A stretch of DNA of 64,000 nucleotides from Dryomyza anilis (taxonomy: Eukaryota > Arthropoda > Insecta > Diptera > Dryomyzidae). Under the pieces are notes generated by a model. The model was not told the origin of the DNA. It saw only the letters and a list, made by a program, of their open reading frames with translations, and made no database searches. Both the position numbers and the translations under genes were made by a program. The stretch covers positions 2,376,501-2,440,500 of the forward strand of contig OX638133.1 of NCBI GenBank assembly GCA_951804985.1, read 5' to 3'. Below, piece by piece: positions 12,100 to 24,440 of this stretch. Positions within the stretch are counted from its first letter, which is position 1, and every line of letters starts with the position of its first letter.

Positions 12100-13290
12100 A
12101 ATGTCGCAGCTTTTGACAGTGGCAAAGAACTGCTTTTGTTTGGTTTTTTTTTCTGCTGTTGTCAGCAGTTTTCAGTGTTGCACTTGACGTCGTCGACTGT
12201 TCGCCGATTGCAGTGTTTCTGATTAAAAGAGTGGCTCACGGAGGGACAGACGGACGCACGCACACTTGTATCTTTGTAGTGGGTGCTGTGTGGTGCGGTG
12301 CGGTGCAGTGCAACGCAGTTGGATGCCAACGGTGGTGGTTGCGAACGACAGTCGATTTGCCAGAAGGGCAACACTTTTTGACTGCTTTGTATGTTGTTTA
12401 TATAGTTGATATTTAGTTAAAGTTGCTGATGTTGTCGAGGAATATGAAATAACTGAATGAAGGATGAATGCATGAGGAATATATCCATCCAGCCACATAC
12501 CGCATGCTGACTGATTGTCCGTCTGTCTGTCAATGGGGTGGAATTCATTGCGCTGTGCTGTTTCCGCTTCCGCTGCTGATTGAGTTTTTATTTTTCCTTT
12601 GTTCATTCGTGAGCTTAACTTCAATTTTGTTTTATTCGTTTATTTCTATTTTCTGTTTTTTTGTTTTTGTATATTCCATTTGTTGTAATTATGCGATTGA
12701 GGGATTGGCGGGGATTTGGGATTCGACAGCCCACTGATGCCGCTGTGTGCGTCGATTTACATATGTATTAGGCGTCATGTGTGAGGCGGCTCTCGGCACA
12801 TAAATGAATTAATCACCAGCAGTCAATCGGAGAAGCAATAATCAAAAAAAAAATAAAACATAAAATTGCGACTGCACTGAAAACTGCTGCGTGTTCGAAT
12901 TGCTTTGGCGTGTTTTGCAAAATGAAGCAACAACGAAAATAGCAGGCAGCAACAACACTTCTCAATGCCATGCATTATCTCAACGATTGTTGCTGCTGCT
13001 GTTTGCTGTTGTTGCTGTTGGTTTTGTTGCTATTGCTATTGCTGCTGGTGCTGTTTTTGTTTAAATTGCGCGTCTCGCGTGATAAGCTTCTAATCAACGT
13101 TAAATTAAGTCTCGCACAAATAACAAAACAGAAAAATAAATAAATATAAAAAAAAACAGTAAAAAAACTATCAAATACATGAGTCACTCGCAAAAGTTGT
13201 TGCCGCGACAGCCGCCTTGATTTTTTATTTTTTTTTCTTTTTGGCCGACTTCTAGACTGGCCGTAATTTGTTGACAACAAAATTAATAAA
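12100..13290. other. Unique GC-richer island
   Basis: This island contains GTCY/GACR microsatellite patches (about 12240-12262 and 12517-12530), GGTGCGGTGCAGTGC repeats (12293-12312), and a TTGCTGCTG/GTTGCTGTTG region (12985-13060) of the kind that encodes Gln/Asn runs in fly genes. The minus-strand frame over that region would give an S/N/Q-rich stretch, but no flanking domain or splice context supports an exon. It may be regulatory or a 5' leader. Confidence 0.4.
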
Positions 13291-13808
13291 TTTTAATATT
13301 ATTTTAAAATAATAAGTTTCTGTAAAATTTCTAAAACATGTACTCAAACTTTTTCCAAATCGACGTCGTAGTAATAAAACTCACCAAATACGTTTTTTCT
13401 CCAAGGATTTGAACCCTAAGAAATGCCGAATTTGGTATTTCCACACGATTCGATTTTGTTTTCGCTTACGATTTAATGTTTTATAATGAAACTGTTCGAA
13501 TTCGTTTTTTTTTTTTAATATGAAACCTTTGTCCTTATTTTCAATAAATCCAAATTTTAATAAAAAATATATATATAATTCGATACTTTACAGGCAAAAG
13601 TTCATAACCCTTTGCAAACGATAGGGTTTTCGTATCATTATAGTTTATCGAAAACGACAATTTTCGCCTATAAACGTATCATATCGATAATTTATCGTTG
13701 GTTTTGTAGGAACCAACAAAAGCCTAATTTCAGAGAAGGCGACAAAAATTCGATTATTACACTTGACTTTTATCTTAAATTATCCTTTAAATGAGCTGAC
13801 AATAATAA
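13291..13808. other. AT-rich spacer, nothing recognised
   Basis: AT-rich, with no identifiable element or gene. Confidence 0.35.
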
Positions 13809-13809
13809 A

Positions 13810-15420
13810 ACTACTCAACAAAACAAGAAAAGTTTTTTATACACGATCTTAATATGATTTTTCAATGGATTTCAAGATTCTAATCACTACCTCATACTCA
13901 GTTTTTCAGATTGTCTCAAGTTTTTGAGTTATTATGTAATACAAATATGTGGCAATTTTCGAGTTTTTCTACATATTTTGGACTTTAACATTTCACAGAT
14001 TTGAGTTGTTGATCCAATTTCTTTTATATTTCTCTGAGAATATTTTAGCTAATATTTTAAAATAAAGGTCATGAAATTCGGATTAATCTGACCGAAGTTA
14101 TGACCAGTCAAACACAAATATTATTGATATTAAGGTGTACCTATTATTTATTGCATAACATTTTAAGTTTTCATAATTCAATAAAATTATATATTATATG
14201 TGAAACTAGTTCCATAATTGAATGATTCCTCTTACTTTATTTTTACAAATCACTCTTTAAGTCCTCAGATAAATACAAATTCACTCTTACGATTTTTAAT
14301 TTAAATTTTCTTTTGTGGTGCTTATTCTAATCAATATAATTTTTTTCTCCATCAATTATTCATAAAAATTTCAACAAAACCTTAAACCAGTAGAATTCAG
14401 CTTTGCAAAAATGTATTATTTCAATGGGTTTACCTCAGTACCCTAGCAGAAATTTGCCCGATGCGCCATCGGGAAATGATCGAGTTTTCGTTGGGTAATC
14501 CCTATTAGAGAAAATATGATCATTGCCTTTGCATGCCCTTATCATGCTTACCATAGCAAGGTTTACATTATCCAAACAATCAATGCTCCCGATCATAGCT
14601 ACATTATTTGTTCCTGATAATGAAATTAGCATCAGGCAATGATCGAGATTAATGAGAGAAACCCTATTATGCTCGGGCTCAGACAAGGCAATTGTCGGGT
14701 AAATATTAAAATAGGGAATTGCCCGATCAGTACATGATCATGGCCTGAGGTCAATACATGATCAGGACACTGCGTTACAAGGACATTATGGGCCTCGTCA
14801 TATACCGTTCATATCAAATAATGACATGGCCCTATCCAAATTTCTACTAGGGTATCCTGCAATAGAGTCAAATGAAGTTCACCTACTAAATATTCACACT
14901 TTTAAAATAATATATTTTCCTGCTTATGTTCATATCGAACAAAAAAAGGTATCGACTTTGTGAATTTCACTTAAAGCTGTGATTTAAGAGTGCTTTGCAA
15001 AAACAAAGTATTAGGAAGTATAGAATTAAAGATCAAGTCTGATATAAGATATATATTTTTATATAATTATGAACATCATAGATGTTTTGCAACAAATAAT
15101 AAATACACCTTAAAATTCATATTTTTTGCGTTTGACTGGTCATAACATTAATCGGATCAATCCTAATTTCATGTGGTTTATTTCAGAATATTAGCTGCAG
15201 TATTCTCAATGGAATACAAGAGAAATGTGAGCGAAAACTCAAATCTGTAAAAAAGTTATAGGCCAAAATAGAAAACCACGTGAATTGCCATATATTTGTT
15301 TTACGTAATAACTCAAAAACTTTAGGCAATCTGAAAAAACTAAGTATGAGGTAGTGATTAGAATCTTCACGTCCATCGGAAAATCATACTTAGATCGCGG
15401 ATAATTTTTTGTTGTAGTGC
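13810..15420. mobile_element. Long-TIR foldback element Y1
   Basis: The left arm (about 13810-14147) begins ACTACTCAACAAAAC. It is matched on the opposite strand by the right arm (about 15107-15420), which reads inward GCACTACAACAAAA. Shared landmarks include GATTCTAATCACTACCTCAT in both arms and TGACCAGTCAAAC / GTTTGACTGGTCATAAC at the inner ends. Arms of over 300 bp make this a foldback element of about 1.6 kb. A separate MITE (14441-14852) sits in its centre. No transposase frame exists. Confidence 0.75.
14441..14852. mobile_element. MITE, CCCTAGTAGAAATTT family, copy 1
   Basis: Ends CCCTAGCAGAAATTTG and CAAATTTCTACTAGGG are inverted and flanked by TA on both sides (14439-14440, 14853-14854). 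The interior is rich in GATCAT/ATGATC motifs. A close copy is at 18157-18581 and a short one at 24304-24440. TA duplication suggests a Tc1/mariner-type transposase in trans. It is nested in element Y1. Confidence 0.9.
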
Positions 15421-15429
15421 TGTGTAATT

Positions 15430-15978
15430 GTAAAACCCTACGTAATACGAACAAATTTAGTATGCAATAAGAATAAGCATACTTTAAATATGAAGTAATG
15501 ATATTTTCAGATTAGGGGCATTGGTATTTTTATGGAAAATTGTTTATATAAAAGAGTACCAAAATAAAGTGCACAGGGAATATTTTAAAAGGAGAATCAA
15601 TTAAAAAAAAATAATTTTGATAATTACTCTGGGCTATGCTCTAGATAACCATACATAATTTGTTCATTAAATCATTAAATCCTAAACGAAAAAAAATCTC
15701 TAATAAAATACAACAAATTTCGAGATTAGATCGAATTTACATATTGAAATAATAGGATTCATTGGTATATTAAAATTAGTCTAGAATCTAGATAGTTAAA
15801 AGTAAAATTTCTTTTACGTTTTTTTGTTAAACTTTTTTCCACATAACTATATTTTTTTATTCTAATTAGTTCAATTTTCTAAAAACCTTACGTAATAGCA
15901 AAAACTGAGTATGCAGTCACACTCTACACCATCGAATTATATAGAAGTGATGTATGGCTAAAATCGTGTTGGGTAGTG
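15430..15978. mobile_element. Foldback family Y, abutting partial copy
   Basis: This matches about 52770-53430 and 53990-54012 of element Y2 in order: AATAAGCATACTTTAA, then TATGCTCTAGATAACC, then TTTTTTGTTAAAC, ending CGTGTTGGGTAGTG. The last motif is the inverted form of the CACTACYCAACA terminus. It abuts Y1, so 13810-15978 may be one composite or two adjacent copies. Confidence 0.6.
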
Positions 15979-15979
15979 T

Positions 15980-16464
15980 AATAGGTTGAATAATGTGTGC
16001 ATTAATCTCACAACCTAGTCGAAATAATAAATTTAACTCCAAAACAGACTCTGAATTAAACCAAAAAAAAAATAATGACATTCCATACTGGAAACTTCAT
16101 CCACTTCACTTTGACAAGGGGTCAATTGTAACCTTAGACTGACCGGACTATGAAGTAAAGAGGGCAGTCAACAGTCAATTCCTCGCATGAAGAGAGTGTG
16201 AGTTCCGAGTTATTATTCCTACTTATTCCTTTTTCCTATCGGCAAGTTACTGAAATTATCAATACCAAAACGTTTGTCATTCGAAACATAATCATTAATA
16301 ATCATTCAACATGAAATTTTTAATGCGTCATCGAGTAAATCATTTATTTACGAATACCTCCTTTATAATTATGTTTTGCAGAATCAATTAGTAAGGCGTG
16401 GTTTATATAAAGAGACACAGCAAAATTAACTATTTGTTCATACTAGTTTGTCATCGTAATATGT
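15980..16464. other. AT-rich spacer, nothing recognised
   Basis: No defined element or gene was seen. Confidence 0.35.
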
Positions 16465-17595
16465 AGGGGAAAGGTCCGTAGGTTGGATATAGTTTTGTAT
16501 TTTGTCTATAACATTTTGTGTGCAAACAAGTTAGTAAAATAATATTTACCAATTTAAAGTGCATTTAATGGGCTATCTTTTATAGAAGAAACTTTTATGG
16601 TTACATACAACTTTTAAAAATATACAGCCTATTTTCTGAAGAACAAAAAAAAAATGGTACGTATTGGGCCACCATTCACAAAAAGACCGATAATGAATTA
16701 TTTTAATTATATTATCGTTTTTCAACCAATCTGTATAAATTTTCATTCAATAGAACTTGCAAAATTATGAACTAGTGATGATTATTCATTTTAATATTTT
16801 ATACGTAAATGTGAACCGTAAACAGTAAATTTAAAAATCATTCAAAATTAACTAAAAATGTTTTGATCTCACAGTCTATATTAAAAAATCACTATTAAAC
16901 TTGCGTTTGAGCAATTGTATGCTACACCCAGAAAAAATACTATATAAATAATAGTTTTTTACTATTAAAAATAGTCAATAGTATAAACTATTATTTTAAT
17001 CGGAATACACCATTAAATACTAGGAAATACCATGACATTGCCATTGATTTTATATGAAAAGATTTATTTTTTGTATACTATTAAATCAATAATTGTCCTA
17101 TTGACCAAATTTTATGGGATTTGAGGGAATTTTTCTGGGTGTAGGAAAATCTTTGTGAGTGCTTCTAATAATGAGAAAGAGAAAATGGGTGGCCCATTCT
17201 ACGTACCTAGAGTGACCCAACCTACGATTTTATCAAATTTTGAGAAATATACTACATATTTTTTTGCAACAAATTTTGATAGAAAACTTATTTACATTAT
17301 AAAAAGATATTCATGAACGACATTTTAATGCATTTAGCTTTGATTTTATAATGTAAATTGACCAACTTGAAAAAGTTAACAAAAAACTTTTTAAGAGTAC
17401 ATTTTAGTATTCATCTGGATGTTATAAGCAAGGAGTTATAAGCAACAGGCCAATTTACTTCAAAGTTTCGAGAAAAGTTGAAGTGCAATGTAACTTGAGA
17501 TGTTCCATTAAAACTTTAAGATCGCCAGTGTCAAAAAAAAAAAAAATAGCAGTGGCCCAGCCTACGGACCGGCCCAATCTGCGGACCTTTCCCCT
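16465..17595. mobile_element. TIR element with AGGGGAAAGGTCCG ends
   Basis: The left end AGGGGAAAGGTCCGTAGGTT is mirrored at the right end (CTGCGGACCTTTCCCCT). Sub-terminal motifs are also mirrored: TACGTATTGGGCCACC near 16658 and GGTGGCCCATTCTACGTA near 17190. The element is about 1.1 kb including a nested MITE at 16925-17141. No open frame of useful length is present. The family is not recognised. Confidence 0.75.
16925..17141. mobile_element. MITE, CACCCAGAAAAAA family, copy 1
   Basis: A 217-bp element with inverted ends CACCCAGAAAAAATACTATA and TTTTTCTGGGTG, flanked by TA on each side. The interior has ATTATTTTAATCGGAA and CATGACATTGCCATTGA shared with four other copies in the window. 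It is nested in the 16465-17595 element, so it is younger than that host. Confidence 0.9.
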
Positions 17596-17789
17596 TGTTA
17601 TTTACACTTGTAATTTTAAATTTTATTGTTTGTTATTTGAATACAAATATTAATGCAAAATATTAAATAGGTCTTTTTCAATACTCAACTATAATTTTCT
17701 TTTTATAATAAAAAAAGTGTATTTATGCTAATTTACTTTATGAGACTTGATAAATAATCTTTGCACATTTTCCGACTAACAATTCTATA

Positions 17790-18145
17790 CTGGAAAAATC
17801 ATTCCCCGTACAATTCATTCACGTGATAATTATTCCCCCTCCGTGAGACAATTCCGCTTTCAAAACTTCACCAGACAATTTTTTAATTAAAGAAAAACAT
17901 AATTTACGGGAATTTTTAATAAATTCTTCATAGAGAAGAACTAAAGTTTATTATAGATATTCATATCTCTTTTTTTGGATAGAATTGTTTTAGACATATT
18001 TTCCTAGTGATAAAATCGACTCGGAAAAAGTTATCTGAAGATAGAAATGATCGGATAAGAACTGTCTTGCCGGTTAAGTATTGTTCTGGGATAAGTTGTC
18101 CGTAACCGTAGTGATAAAAAAAAAACTAAATTTCACGAAGTAAAA
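17790..18145. repeat. Degenerate ~15-bp repeat patch
   Basis: Loosely periodic motifs such as CGAGACAATT, GAATTGTTTTAGAC and AAATTGTCCGACT recur at roughly 15-bp steps on both strands. They belong to the dispersed family best seen at 18915-19070. Confidence 0.4.
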
Positions 18146-18156
18146 TTGTCCGACTA

Positions 18157-18581
18157 CCCTAGTAGAAATTTGCCCGATGCGCCATCGGGAAATGATCGGG
18201 TTTTCGTTGGGTAAGTCCTATTAGACAATATATGATCATTGCCTTTGCATGCCCTTATCGTGCTTACCATAGCAGGGTTTACATTATCTAAACAGTCAAT
18301 GTTCCCGATCATAGCTACATTATTTGTTCCTCATAACGAAATTATCATCAGGCATTGATCGAGATTAATGAGAGAAACCCTATTATACTCGGGCTCAGAC
18401 AAGGCAATTGCCGGGTAAATATTAAAATGGAGAATTGCCCAGTACCTGATCATGGCCTGAGGTCAACACATGATCAGGACACTGCGTTACAAGGACATTA
18501 TGGGCCTCGTCATATCCCGATCACCTCAAATAATGACATGATCACTTCATGACCATGGCCCTACCAAAATTTCTACTAGGG
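18157..18581. mobile_element. MITE, CCCTAGTAGAAATTT family, copy 2
   Basis: A full copy (425 bp) with ends CCCTAGTAGAAATTTGCCCG and ATTTCTACTAGGG, flanked by TA (18155-18156, 18582-18583). It is nearly colinear with 14441-14852. A chance open frame of 65 codons inside is not a gene. It interrupts the 15-bp degenerate repeats on either side. Confidence 0.9.
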
Positions 18582-18584
18582 TAA

Positions 18585-19210
18585 GACAGAATTTTTGTGG
18601 AGAAATTCTCCGTAATTATTGTAATTCTAATAAATAGTTGAACATAGATTTATAGAATCGGATATAATTACTCTGAGTTAAGTTGCCTCGAAATAGAATT
18701 GACCAGGCAAAAGTTGTTCCTAGATATTCTAAGAATATAGAAAAACAAAAAAAGAAATTTAAATTTTGAAACTTGAAAATTAAAATTGGAACGGTTTAAA
18801 TTCGATTGTATATTGTATTGTATTGAAAATCTAATTCTTGAACAACCAAAAACAAATTCGATCGAATATAATTTCGTTTTAATATAATTTCGATCGGAAG
18901 TTGGAACACGGGATGGAATAGTCTTGAGATTGAATTGTCTTAGGAAGATTTTTCTTGCTGAAAAATTGCCTCAAGAAGAATTGTCCCAAGGTAGAATTGA
19001 TGGAGTAAGAATTATCTCATGATAGAATTTACCGGGTAAGAATTATTCGGTAAAACATTTGTAACTCTAGCGAATTTTAAACAACATTTGTCTTGAGGTT
19101 GTGTTGAGTTGAGGTGGTTAAGAATTGCTCGGGGCTAAGAATTGCTGTCCGAAAACCCAAGTGATTCTAATAAATAATTCAAAATAGAATTGACTCTGGT
19201 AGAATTGCAT
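18585..19210 (+). repeat. Degenerate ~15-bp tandem repeat
   Basis: The clearest patch is 18915-19070, where successive units read GAAGAATTGTCCCAA, GGTAGAATTGATGGA, GTAAGAATTATCTCA, TGATAGAATTTACCG and GGTAAGAATTATTCG: period 15, with a core near AGAATTGTC. A second patch lies at about 18665-18725. Similar patches, many inverted, recur at about 4150, 17790, 21180, 21480, 37795, 38690 and 39040. Confidence 0.6.
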
Positions 19211-20880
19211 CAGAAGTCATTTTTAAATTTTAAATTTTAATTAATTTTAATATTTTTGACATGCCTTTTCATAGAAAGACCGTCAAAAAAATAGTTTGCA
19301 GCAAACATAATATATTTACAAACACATATTTAATGACTTTATTTGGCTGTAACATTTCTTTGCAAATTTTTCAAATAGTTTTGTTCTCCATTTCATAATG
19401 TATGATTATATACCTATATTAAAATAAAAGTTTTAAGAATTTGGAAATTCATGAAAGTTAAATGTAACATAAAATGTTTGCTGCCAAACATATTTTTTTC
19501 CTTGTGTGTGTTAATTTCAAATGTTGTTACGTTTTGAATTCGATTGTATAATGTATATTTTGTATTTAAAAACAAATTCTGGAATATAAAAAAACAATTT
19601 AATGCGATTTCGATCGGAAGTTGAAAAACGATATCTTCATAAATTTGAAATAATAAAAACAACATTGACAAGTTTTAAAAGAAGTATGGGCGAACTCGGG
19701 TTTTTCGGACTAATTACAATTTATAAAAACGGCACGTTAAATATATTCTTGAATTCATAAACGTATTTTATCGCGTATTTAAGTGTGTGTATTATTTATC
19801 ATTATAATTTACTTGCATGAATTCAAAAAATTAAAATATTTAAAATGCACCGGATAAGCAAATGAACACAAAACATGAAATTCGATTGTGGTAATGCTTT
19901 ATTATTTAATATATTCATACAAAAAATAAAAATATTTCAAATATCATTAATATATTTTTGCACAATGTCAGTGAACAATTTCGCTGAATGCATTAAAAAT
20001 CACAATAAAATGTGCAACCAATTACGTGATGTCGTCGAGAAATATAATAAAATTGCGTTGTCGTTTACATTTCAATGGATCTCGTGCTGACAATCAGCAA
20101 AGTGTCGCCAACGAAAAGCTGACAACATTCAAAAAATTCAAATAAAGCAAAAATCTGGCGCAAAATGAAACCAGTTTCAATGCAAAGTCGCTTTTGTCGC
20201 AAAAGTACTTTGGCGATCATTAGCACAAAGTACTTAAGGGCACTTGATATTTTAGCAATTACAATGTGCGCTTTAAAGATTTTAGAGATTTTGCAATTTT
20301 TGTTTATTTTGTAAATACCTATTTTAAGAATTTGTTTGATTTTCTATGGTATAATTATAAAATGTGCATAGAAAGTGTCAAATAACTAAACAATTTCGTT
20401 AATTGAAGTTAGTAACTTTTGGAAATGGTATACAGTATTTCAGCGAACGATATAATTGATGTGGAAGTTGAGAAGACATTCGTGCGACGGATGAGTTTTA
20501 AGCTCGAGTTCAACAAAAAAAACAATTCTTTCAAATGACGTGGTTGGGTTTTGTCGTTTTCATTTCTTTTGTTTTGTTAAATATTTATTAGACACACAAT
20601 GGCATAACGAATTCTAGTACCAGTTAAATATTCTGATTTAATCCGTTGCATAAATCGAGAAAAGGGAATTAACCGTGAATATAATTTTAACTTTTAGCCC
20701 ACATTTCAATTCTTATTGCTACAAATTCATCGTGATACTGTAGTAAAAAGTGTATATTAAAATTAGAATTAAAATTTTAAATTATAGTTATGTTTCTTAT
20801 ATTGTTTTAGTTCCATTTAGTTTCTCTTTATTTCTCGTTTTATATTCTCTTTCCCAGACACCTATTGAACACTTTTTTTT
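19211..20880. other. AT-rich spacer, no supported gene
   Basis: About 19860-20260 is slightly less AT-rich and has a 71-codon plus-strand frame (19875-20090) whose C-terminal half looks more protein-like than its start. It matches no family I know and has no context. The rest shows nothing. Confidence 0.35.
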
Positions 20881-20889
20881 ATTTATCCA

Positions 20890-21130
20890 CGTTCTGAGTA
20901 TGGTATTCCGATGGACTTAAAGATTCTAATCAAGAACTCATACTCAGTTTTTTTGATATTGCCTAAAGTTTTTATTACGTAAAAATGGACATTCTCGGGT
21001 TTGTATTTTGGACTTTTACTTTTTAGAGATTTGAGTTTTCAATCTGCTTAATCCGTTTAGAATACTACAGCAAATATTTTGATATGGAACTCGGATGGAT
21101 CTGACTAAAGTTCTAACCAATAAAATTCAT
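20890..21130. mobile_element. Foldback family Y, single-arm remnant
   Basis: This aligns with one arm of Y1: GGACTTAAAGATTCTAATCA, ACTCATACTCAGTTTTTT, ATTGCCTAAAGTTTTT and TTTTGGACTTTTACTTTT appear in the same order and spacing. The mate arm was not found nearby. Confidence 0.65.
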
Positions 21131-21179
21131 ATAACAAATAGTACTTTTATAAAATAGAATTTTTAAAAATTTTTTCAAT

Positions 21180-21595
21180 CACCCGACATTTTGTCAATGA
21201 ACAATTTTTCCCCGAGAATTCTTTCCAAATCAATAGTTCCAAGACAATTCTATACTGAGACTAATCTTCTCCTAAAGTAATTCCTTCCCGAAACATTTAT
21301 TTTCAGGGATATTTTTAATACTGGACAATTATGTTCTATATTACTTGTCGGAGTTCAGGGTTTCTTACAATTACGTTCAATTTTCCATGGAACGGACGAA
21401 CGTTTTAAAAACATATAAAATAAACAAATGTTCATTTTTTTAATATTTATTTGGATAATAACAGTTTCGAATGAAAAATGGCTTGGAAATATTATTCAGC
21501 GTAGAATGGTTCGGGGAAGAATTGTTCAGGAATGATTTATCTCAGGAACGAATTGCCTGGAAGACATTGTCTAGTAAAAGTTGTTCTCAACCCAT
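21180..21595. repeat. Degenerate ~15-bp repeat patches
   Basis: Two patches (about 21180-21310 and 21480-21595) have AATTCTTTCC, CAATTCTAT, GAATTGTTCAGG and GAATTGCCTGG motifs at near-regular spacing. They are members of the dispersed 15-bp family and are in opposite orientations. Confidence 0.4.
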
Positions 21596-21600
21596 AATAA

Positions 21601-21884
21601 TTCATAATAATAGTTTGGCGCTGCAGTCCTGAAGGACTTAGGCCGAGCTCTCTCACCATTTGAATTGTACGTGTTATATATGTACTCAAAGTGGTGGGAC
21701 CTACAGTTTAATGCCGAATCCGAACGGCGGGATGAGAGCTTTTTTTAGGCAATGTTTTACTCTCGTAGGTTTGCTATTGACTACCGAGAAGTAGCGCGGT
21801 ATAAATATCAAAGCGTTTTATATGAAAAGATGTTGTTAGTCAAAGTCCAGATTTGAACATGAGACTTTTCAACTTGCATTGATC
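21601..21884 (-). mobile_element. tRNA-derived SINE, copy S2 (5'-truncated, decayed)
   Basis: Carries the SINE body (TAGTTTGGCGCTGCAGTCCT, GGCCGAGCTCTCTCACC, GTGGTGGGACCTACAGTTTA), but the tRNA head is degraded after about 21845. It is replaced by mini-me-like sequence from 21885. No target duplication was found. Confidence 0.8.
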
Positions 21885-22170
21885 AGCGTGACCACCATTT
21901 AGGTATTTTTATTTGTCTGTGTCTCTGTCTGTTGAAATCACGATTATCAAAGAACTTGAATAGGTAGATCTATGAAACTTCGAAGTTAGATTTTAGTAGT
22001 TAGATTACTCATATATCTAGGCAGTCTGATATATAAAATGGGAGTAATAGATCGGAGTTCGGTTTACGATAATCGCGCCACATTTCAGTTCTTCACAAAT
22101 TATGGTATTTATAGTCGGCCAGCTATCCACCTGTCACAACCCCCATGACCTAACCTTCTTTACTTGTTTT
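21885..22170 (+). mobile_element. mini-me-like fragment, copy G
   Basis: Retains part of the core (ATTGATCAGCGTGACCACC), a short GTCTGTGTCTCTGTCTG tract, the downstream motif GAAGTTAGATTTTAG and an end resembling CCTAACC…TTTACTTGTT. The ATACCC end is missing. It truncates SINE copy S2. Confidence 0.65.
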
Positions 22171-22189
22171 TACCTTATACCATAATCCA

Positions 22190-22800
22190 CGGTATATCAC
22201 GAATCGGAGCCTCCAGTTCCCTCAAACAATTCTCGAAATGGGTTCGATATAAAATCTTGATATCATTCTTCTATCAAATACATTCCCAGTATGCCATTCG
22301 TATCGATATCGTTACGAGATCATTGCGAATAGATGGAGAAATCACACGATATCGGCCTCGTTCTCGTAACGATACCGATCGCCAAATTGGTCCTAGATGG
22401 TAGGTAGATATTGGAACGTTCTTTCGGAGTTTTCTCGTACGAGAAATTTTTCGAAATCAGACGATATCGAAGAAAAAAATGATCAAAGTTCGAGATTGCT
22501 GCGAAAAATATTTCGATATCGATTTGTTAAATGTTTAAATATCGTATCTTGTAAAAGAATTGGACGAAAATTAAAAAAAAACTAGAATCGAGAAAGCAAC
22601 GATGTCGAACTTTTTTTATCGAAGTTATTCGAGAAAGTTTCGAGGTATCGAAGGTCTCCGAGACATGGCAGACTGGGTTATTTTAAAGATTTTACATATT
22701 TATTTGTTTCGATAATTTTTCGAACTGTCTACGAGAATAAAACATCATTATTATCATTTCGATATCGAACCTATTTCTAGAGTTCTACGGGAATTTGAGA
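22190..22800. repeat. CGATATCG-rich dispersed repeat
   Basis: Dense CGATATCG, TTCTCGTA and TCTCGAAAT motifs. Similar blocks lie at about 6215-6300, 25500-26050, 26630-26700 and 30220-30440. There are no clear ends. The frames here are short and without domains. Confidence 0.45.
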
Positions 22801-22879
22801 AATGTTCAGCAAAACATGAATGCCCTGGTATGAGAAGAATCTTTCGCAGAGCAACTTTTTGCATGACATGAAAACGGTT

Positions 22880-23480
22880 ATCAGAGACCACGCATGGTCT
22901 CCACAAAAGACCACCTCATCCGTTTAGACATGTGGCATTTACAGTACATTGCAGTTGTACGTGTTGGACAGAAATGTTTTCAATTTTCGAGTGCCTTGTA
23001 TGGAGCGAACGCACATTGGGACTGTGATGTAGATCCGAATCAATCGTATGTTGTATTCGATTCTATGTCACGCAGCCCCGTAGCCTTCGGTTGTTGCTGG
23101 TCCACAGAAACAACAAAAATGGAGACTAGTTCGGCGCACAGCTTGTTTGCGTTTTCACAGTTGGTAGAAATGTTCGCGATTTTCATTTGCATGCCTTGTT
23201 TGCCACAGAACAATGCCACCCACTCGTTGGCCTTTTCTCTGCTGTTTGTTCTATTCTGTTCAGTTTGTCCGTCCGTCAGTCCGTCCGTCCATCTATCCGT
23301 CCGGCCGTCCTTCGCAGCAGACGTCTGACCTTCCGTCTGACTCATTTAGAGCTTGTTCACTCTGCTAATTTATATCGCATGCTCCGCATAAAATCACGTT
23401 GTACCAGATACATATACGTCGTACATGTTTCGATTCTGCGCCGCAAGATGAAAATTCTTTGGCAGCATTGAGTTGAAATG
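22880..23480. other. Unique GC-richer island
   Basis: Less AT-rich, unique sequence with a (GTCC/GTCY)n tract at about 23264-23325. Frames on both strands overlap and owe their length to that repeat (tandem P-S-V or D-G-Q type residues). There are no domains. Possibly regulatory. Confidence 0.4.
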
Positions 23481-23873
23481 TAAATAAATCGCAATGCGTC
23501 TGTCTGAGTTATGAAAATTGAAATGAAAATAAAAATGTAAATCTATGGATTGAGTTTATTTGTTCAGTGAATTACAGAAATTATGCCATTTCAAATTACA
23601 TGCACACATTTTTATAGTAAAAACTGATTTATGGCATAAACTTATTTTCCACAAAGAAAAACAATTCATAATGCAGTTATTTTGAAGATACTTTTGTATA
23701 TTTCTACATTTAGATATTCGTTTGAAACAGTTCGAAAATTTTAATTACTAATTTATTTCGTAGACATCATAAATACCATGTATTCTACAATATAATGGCA
23801 TCAAAATCGAATTGAACTTTGTTTCGATTGAGTCTGTTTTATGCTGTTACTGAATTTGAGTTTTCAGTACATG
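23481..23873. other. AT-rich spacer, nothing recognised
   Basis: No element or gene was seen. Confidence 0.35.
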
Positions 23874-24124
23874 TCGTCGTTGTAGAACTAAAAGTCACCA
23901 ACTACATTTTCAAAAAGCGCATTATTCATTTACAAAAATCTTTATAGATCTGTCAATTTCGGATCGTAGAGCTCAATATGTCTACGAAATGATAAGAAAA
24001 TGTGAATCTATCAATTGATATTTCAACTTTAAAAATCTATTAATTACTTTTTGTAATAAAGACCAACTAAGTCGAAATTTAAGAATGAAAATGTATTTGT
24101 TGACTTTTAGTTCTACAACGACGA
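23874..24124. mobile_element. MITE with TCGTCGTTGTAGAACTAAAA ends
   Basis: The ends TCGTCGTTGTAGAACTAAAA and TTTTAGTTCTACAACGACGA are perfect inverted repeats over 20 bp. The arms continue, with mismatches, to about 38 bp (CATTTTC on the left, GAAAATG on the right). Total length is about 250 bp. Non-coding, single copy in this window, no clear target duplication. Confidence 0.85.
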
Positions 24125-24303
24125 TGTTTTCAATTATATTCAATGTATTAAAAAATGAATGTGTAGAATTTTAAATTGAGTCGAAAATGAAACGTCCAAA
24201 ATATTGTACAATTCCCGTACATATTCATTTTTTGACGACGATTGTGGCATTTTTTAGGCAAAAGACCTATTAACAAAAATGTTCGAAAGTTTTTAAGCAG
24301 ATA

Positions 24304-24440
24304 CCCTAGTAGAAATTGTTATAGGGTCATTACAGGGTACTGATCATTGCATTTTTCCTTCTCATAACCCGATCAGTTACATGACGATCATGATCTGGAC
24401 ATTATCATGTATACCCTAATAGGGTAAATTTCTACTAGGG
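24304..24440. mobile_element. MITE, CCCTAGTAGAAATTT family, short copy 3
   Basis: A 137-bp internally deleted copy: ends CCCTAGTAGAAATTGTT and AATTTCTACTAGGG flanked by TA on both sides. It keeps the CCGATCAGTTACATGACGAT-type interior. Confidence 0.85.
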
